This document shows positions 61,010 through 64,000 of a stretch of 64,000 nt of DNA, in pieces. This stretch comes from Burkholderiales bacterium C2 (GTDB lineage Bacteria; Pseudomonadota; Gammaproteobacteria; Burkholderiales; Burkholderiaceae_C): positions 1 to 64,000 of the forward strand of contig SCOI01000011.1 in the NCBI GenBank assembly GCA_005503085.1, read 5' to 3'. The notes under the pieces were generated by a model that saw only the letters and a program-made list of their open reading frames with translations, had not been told where the DNA came from and ran no database searches. The position numbers and the translations under genes are program-made. How positions within the stretch are numbered: the stretch's first letter is position 1; each line of letters begins with the position of its first letter.

Positions 61010-61761
61010 CGCTGCTGCGCGGCCTGGCCGCCTCGGTCCTGGGCACGGGCCTCGCCCTGCTGCACCACCCTGCGCTGGCGCAGACGCTGAAGATCACCGG
61101 CGCCGCGCCCGGCGGGGCGGCCAACGAGTTCACCGTCAAGACCCAGGTCCTGATCATCATGACACTGCTCGGGCTGCTGCCCGTGCTGGTGCTGATGATG
61201 ACCAGCTTCACCCGCTTCATCATCGTGCTGTCGCTGCTGCGCCAGGCCCTGGGCCTGCAGCAGGGCTTGCCGAACCGGCTGATCACCGGCGTCGCGCTGA
61301 TACTGACCATCCTGGTGATGCGCCCGGTCGGCGAGCAGATCTGGGAGAAGGCGATGGTGCCTTATGACGCCGAGAAGATCACGCTGATGCAGGCGCTGAA
61401 GATCGCCGAGGCGCCGCTGTCGCGCTTCATGCTGGCGCAGACCAACAAGAGTTCGCTGGCCCAGATCGCCAAGCTGGCCGGCGAGGAAGGCGTGGCCAAG
61501 CCCGAGGACCATGGCTTTACCGTCAAGCTGGCGGCCTTTGTGCTGTCCGAGCTGAAGACCGCCTTCCAGATCGGCTGCATGCTCTTCATCCCCTTTCTGG
61601 TGATCGACCTGGTCGTGGCCTCGGTGCTGATGGCGATGGGCATGATGATGCTCAGCCCGCTGGTGATCTCGCTGCCGCTGAAGCTCCTGCTGTTCGTGCT
61701 GGTGGACGGCTGGACCCTGACCGTCAACACCTTGGTGACCAGCGTGAGGGCCGTCGGATGA
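61006..61761 (+). CDS. fliP: flagellar export gate protein FliP
   Basis: 251 aa from ATG 61006, overlapping fliN as ATGA. Cleavable signal (LLRGLAASVLGTGLALLHHP, cleavage near ALA-QT), then the conserved MTSFTRFIIVLSLLRQALGL and PFLVIDLVVASVLMAMGMMM. FliP pentamer forms the core of the export gate. No fliO precedes it, as in lateral-type operons. Confidence 0.97.
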   Translation: MTLLRGLAASVLGTGLALLHHPALAQTLKITGAAPGGAANEFTVKTQVLIIMTLLGLLPVLVLMMTSFTRFIIVLSLLRQALGLQQGLPNRLITGVALILTILVMRPVGEQIWEKAMVPYDAEKITLMQALKIAEAPLSRFMLAQTNKSSLAQIAKLAGEEGVAKPEDHGFTVKLAAFVLSELKTAFQIGCMLFIPFLVIDLVVASVLMAMGMMMLSPLVISLPLKLLLFVLVDGWTLTVNTLVTSVRAVG

Positions 61762-62027
61762 CACCGGAAGTCGCGGTTGACCTGCTCAACGAATGCCTGA
61801 ACATGGTGATGCTGCTGGTCGCGCTGACGGTGGTGCCCAGCCTGATCGTCGGCCTGCTGGTCAGCCTGTTCCAGGCCGCCACCCAGATCAATGAGCAGAC
61901 CCTGAGCTTTCTGCCCAAGATGCTGGTGACCCTGCTGGTGATCGGCCTGGCCGGGCGCTGGATGGTCGGCTATCTGATGGACTTCTGCGTCTCGATCTTC
62001 GAGCGCGCGGCCACCCTGGTCGGCTGA
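61758..62027 (+). CDS. fliQ: flagellar export gate protein FliQ
   Basis: 89 aa with two membrane helices. VDLLNECLNMVMLLVALTVV and SLFQAATQINEQTLSFLPKM are the conserved FliQ motifs. Standard length. The start overlaps fliP. Confidence 0.96.
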   Translation: MTPEVAVDLLNECLNMVMLLVALTVVPSLIVGLLVSLFQAATQINEQTLSFLPKMLVTLLVIGLAGRWMVGYLMDFCVSIFERAATLVG

Positions 62028-62036
62028 GGGCGGCCC

Positions 62037-62825
62037 ATGGAGCTTGAGTTTGCCCAGCTTGTGACCCTGCTGAGCGCGCTGTGGTGGCCGTTCTGCCGGG
62101 TCATGGCCATGCTCAGCGCGGCGCCGATGATCGGTGAGGCCATGGTGCCGATCAGCGCGCGGGTGCTGCTGTCGCTGGCGCTGGCCGTCGTGCTGATGCC
62201 GATCTCGCAGGCCACCGCGTTGAGCGTCGATCCCTGGTCGATGGCCGGCGTGCTGGCCGCCGCCGAGCAGGCGCTGCTGGGCTTCGTGCTGGGCCTGGCT
62301 TTCCATCTGGCAATGGCAGTGATCACCGTGCTGGGCTTTTTGCTGTCCTCGCAGCTGGGCCTGTCGATGGCGGTGATGAACGACCCGATGAACGGCTCGT
62401 CCTCCGATGTGATCACCGCGCTGCTGAGCATGTTGTGCATGCTGGTGTTCTTCACCGTCGATGGCCATCTGCTCTTTGTCCAGGTGCTGGGCAGCAGCTT
62501 CAAGGTCTGGCCGGTCGGTGCCGGCATCGCCGGGCTCCAGATGGACACGGTGGCCTACAACCTGGCCTGGGTGTTCTCCGCCGCGCTGCTGCTGGCGCTG
62601 CCGGTGATCTTCTCGACCCTGGTGGTGCAGATGGGCCTGGGTCTGCTGAACCGCGTCGCGCCCAGCCTGAATCTGTTCTCGCTGGGCTTCTCGCTGGTGA
62701 CCTTGTTCGGTCTCTTCATGCTGAGCCAGATCCTGGCCCATGTGCCGGCCCACTATCTGCGCATGACCCAGCAGGTGCTGGACATGATTGACCGCGGCCT
62801 GAAGTCGGGGGTCGGCCATGTCTGA
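62037..62825 (+). CDS. fliR: flagellar export gate protein FliR
   Basis: 262 aa, several hydrophobic helices. RVMAMLSAAPMIGEAMVPIS near the start and VVQMGLGLLNRVAPSLNLFS near the end are characteristic. It completes the FliPQR gate. It overlaps the flhB start by eight bases. Confidence 0.95.
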   Translation: MELEFAQLVTLLSALWWPFCRVMAMLSAAPMIGEAMVPISARVLLSLALAVVLMPISQATALSVDPWSMAGVLAAAEQALLGFVLGLAFHLAMAVITVLGFLLSSQLGLSMAVMNDPMNGSSSDVITALLSMLCMLVFFTVDGHLLFVQVLGSSFKVWPVGAGIAGLQMDTVAYNLAWVFSAALLLALPVIFSTLVVQMGLGLLNRVAPSLNLFSLGFSLVTLFGLFMLSQILAHVPAHYLRMTQQVLDMIDRGLKSGVGHV

Positions 62826-63951
62826 GTCCAGCAGCGCCGACAAGAGCGAGAAGCCCTCAGAACAGAAGCTGAAGAAGGCCCGCGAACAGGGCCAGGTCGC
62901 GCGCTCCAAGGATCTGCCGATGGCGGTGGGCATCCTGCTGAGCTTCAAGCTGCTGCTGCTGTGCATGCCCATGTACCTGGATGATTTCGACATGCTGTTC
63001 AAGCTGGCCTTTGCGCCGCTGGACCTGGACGGCGCGCAGGACAATGTCTGGTCGGCCGCCTTCGGCGCCTGCCTGCTGCTGTTGCTGAAGATGGTGGCCC
63101 CGCTGCTGCTGCTGCCGCTGACGCTGATGCTGGCCTCGCTGATGCCCGGCGGCCTGATCTTCGCGACCTCCAACTGGGCGCCCAAGCTGAGCCGGCTCAG
63201 CCCGATGAGCAATCTGGGTCGGCTCTTCAGCGCCAAGCACTACAGCGATCTGGGCATCTCGATCCTGAAGGTGATCTGCCTGCTCAGCGCCCTGGTCTAT
63301 CTGAGCCGCAGCCTGGCCGGCGCCTATGTCGCGCTGCAGGGCCAGAGCCTGGATCAGGCCCTGATCCATGGCGCCGCGCTGAGCATGGACAGCCTGATGG
63401 TGATGGCCGCCCTGCTGGCCATCTTCGCGCTGCTGGACGCGCCGCTGCAGCTCTTCTTCTTTCTGAAGGGCCAGCGCATGAGCAAGCAGGACCTGAAGGA
63501 AGAACACAAGCAGAACGAAGGCCGGCCCGAGGTGCGCCAGCGCATCCGTCAGCTGCAGAATCAGCTGGCGCGGCGCGGCGTGCGCCAGACCGTGCCCGAG
63601 GCCGATGTGGTGATCGTCAACCCCGAGCATTACGCGGTGGCGCTGCGCTACGACGACAAGCGCGCCGAGGCGCCCTTTCTGCTCGCCAAGGGCGTCGACG
63701 AGATGGCCTTCTACATCCGCGAGATCGCCCAGCAGCACCAGGTGCAGATTCTGACCCTGCCGCCGCTGGCCCGCGCGATCTACAACAGCTCCCAGGTGCA
63801 GCAGCAGATTCCCGCCTCGCTGTACCAGGCCGTCGCCCAGGTGCTGAGCTATGTGATGCAGCTCAAGGCCTTCAGGTCGGGCGCACGCAAGAGCGCCCCC
63901 CACTTGCCCGCCGATCTGGCGGTGCCCCCTCATTTGTCTGACCCGCCATGA
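62818..63951 (+). CDS. flhB: flagellar export switch protein FlhB
   Basis: 377 aa. The cytoplasmic N-terminus has EKPSEQKLKKAREQGQVARS. Four membrane helices lie between about 35 and 215. The C-terminal domain has MSKQDLKEEHKQNEGRPEVR. The autocleavage motif reads NPEH (268-271) rather than NPTH; the Asn-Pro bond that is cut is retained. FlhB changes export from hook to filament substrates on a signal from FliK. The stop overlaps flhA. Confidence 0.95.
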   Translation: MSESSSADKSEKPSEQKLKKAREQGQVARSKDLPMAVGILLSFKLLLLCMPMYLDDFDMLFKLAFAPLDLDGAQDNVWSAAFGACLLLLLKMVAPLLLLPLTLMLASLMPGGLIFATSNWAPKLSRLSPMSNLGRLFSAKHYSDLGISILKVICLLSALVYLSRSLAGAYVALQGQSLDQALIHGAALSMDSLMVMAALLAIFALLDAPLQLFFFLKGQRMSKQDLKEEHKQNEGRPEVRQRIRQLQNQLARRGVRQTVPEADVVIVNPEHYAVALRYDDKRAEAPFLLAKGVDEMAFYIREIAQQHQVQILTLPPLARAIYNSSQVQQQIPASLYQAVAQVLSYVMQLKAFRSGARKSAPHLPADLAVPPHLSDPP

Positions 63952-64000
63952 ATCCCATGCAACGCCTAGGCGCCCTGATGCGCGAGTACCGCGTCGCCGC
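63948..64000 (+). CDS. flhA: probable flagellar export protein FlhA, N-terminal fragment (partial)
   Basis: Only MNPMQRLGALMREYRVA is visible before the window ends. The ATG overlaps the flhB stop as ATGA. In nearly all flagellar operons of this order flhA follows flhB. The short basic N-terminus is compatible with FlhA, which continues into eight membrane helices. The call rests on position rather than on sequence. Confidence 0.7.
   Translation, partial: MNPMQRLGALMREYRVA

Noticed and set aside
1-64000. CRISPR arrays, tRNA or rRNA genes
   Set aside because: No regularly spaced direct repeats and no cloverleaf or rRNA-like sequence were seen in the intergenic regions, which are few and short.

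Overview
The window is a high-GC bacterial chromosome segment, most likely from a betaproteobacterium of the order Burkholderiales. This rests on base composition, protein relatedness recognised by eye, and an intergenic repeat of a type I associate with that order; no taxonomic search was possible. Two large gene systems fill almost all of it.

Left edge (1-806): the end of an IS3-type insertion sequence, about 400 bp of intergenic DNA with a perfect 15-bp inverted repeat, and a small unknown gene.

Positions 828-33660 (minus strand) are one compact 24-gene unit: an extracellular contractile injection system (eCIS, PVC/Afp-like) plus a sigma-54 regulator. In transcription order it encodes a small winged-helix-like protein, the tail terminator (Pvc16-like), an unknown protein, sheath, tube, a second sheath-like protein, a second tube protein, a CIS tube-adaptor protein, a 52-aa DUF5908-like peptide, separate hub and spike proteins (one gene, pvc8, in PVCs), an unknown protein with a hydrophobic C-terminus, gp25-, gp6- and gp7-like baseplate proteins, two tiny Ig-like proteins, three proteins of increasing size sharing an N-terminal module, an unknown protein, the AAA+ ATPase (Pvc15-like), and a 1229-aa protein with a possible nuclease-like C-terminus. 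The unit ends with an NtrC-type activator gene. A sigma-54-type -24/-12 sequence lies just upstream of the first gene and an inverted repeat about 160 bp further upstream, so self-contained sigma-54 control is a plausible model. No PAAR tip or receptor-binding fibre was recognised.

Positions 33956-34723 (plus strand) encode a periplasmic solute-binding-like protein.

Positions 34729-64000 are a flagellar cluster of lateral (Flag-2) type: flgLKJIHGFEDCB on the minus strand, flgA on the plus strand, then flgJ-like lysozyme, flgN, flgM, motB, motA, fliA, fliL, fliK, fliT, fliS, fliD, fliJ, fliI, fliH, fliG, fliF, fliE on the minus strand, and fliM, fliN, fliP, fliQ, fliR, flhB and the start of flhA on the plus strand. 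It carries its own sigma-28, anti-sigma factor and motor, but no flagellin, fliO or chemotaxis genes. FliM lacks the CheY-binding N-terminus, FliG has EHVR in place of EHPQ, and FlhB has NPEH in place of NPTH.

A 1.15-kb intergenic region (58664-59813) separates fliE from the divergent fliM operon. On the minus strand it carries a well-matched c-di-GMP-I (GEMM-I) riboswitch aptamer, then four consecutive hairpins, a possible 48-codon gene and three more inverted repeats before fliE. This suggests that c-di-GMP controls this flagellum at the RNA level.
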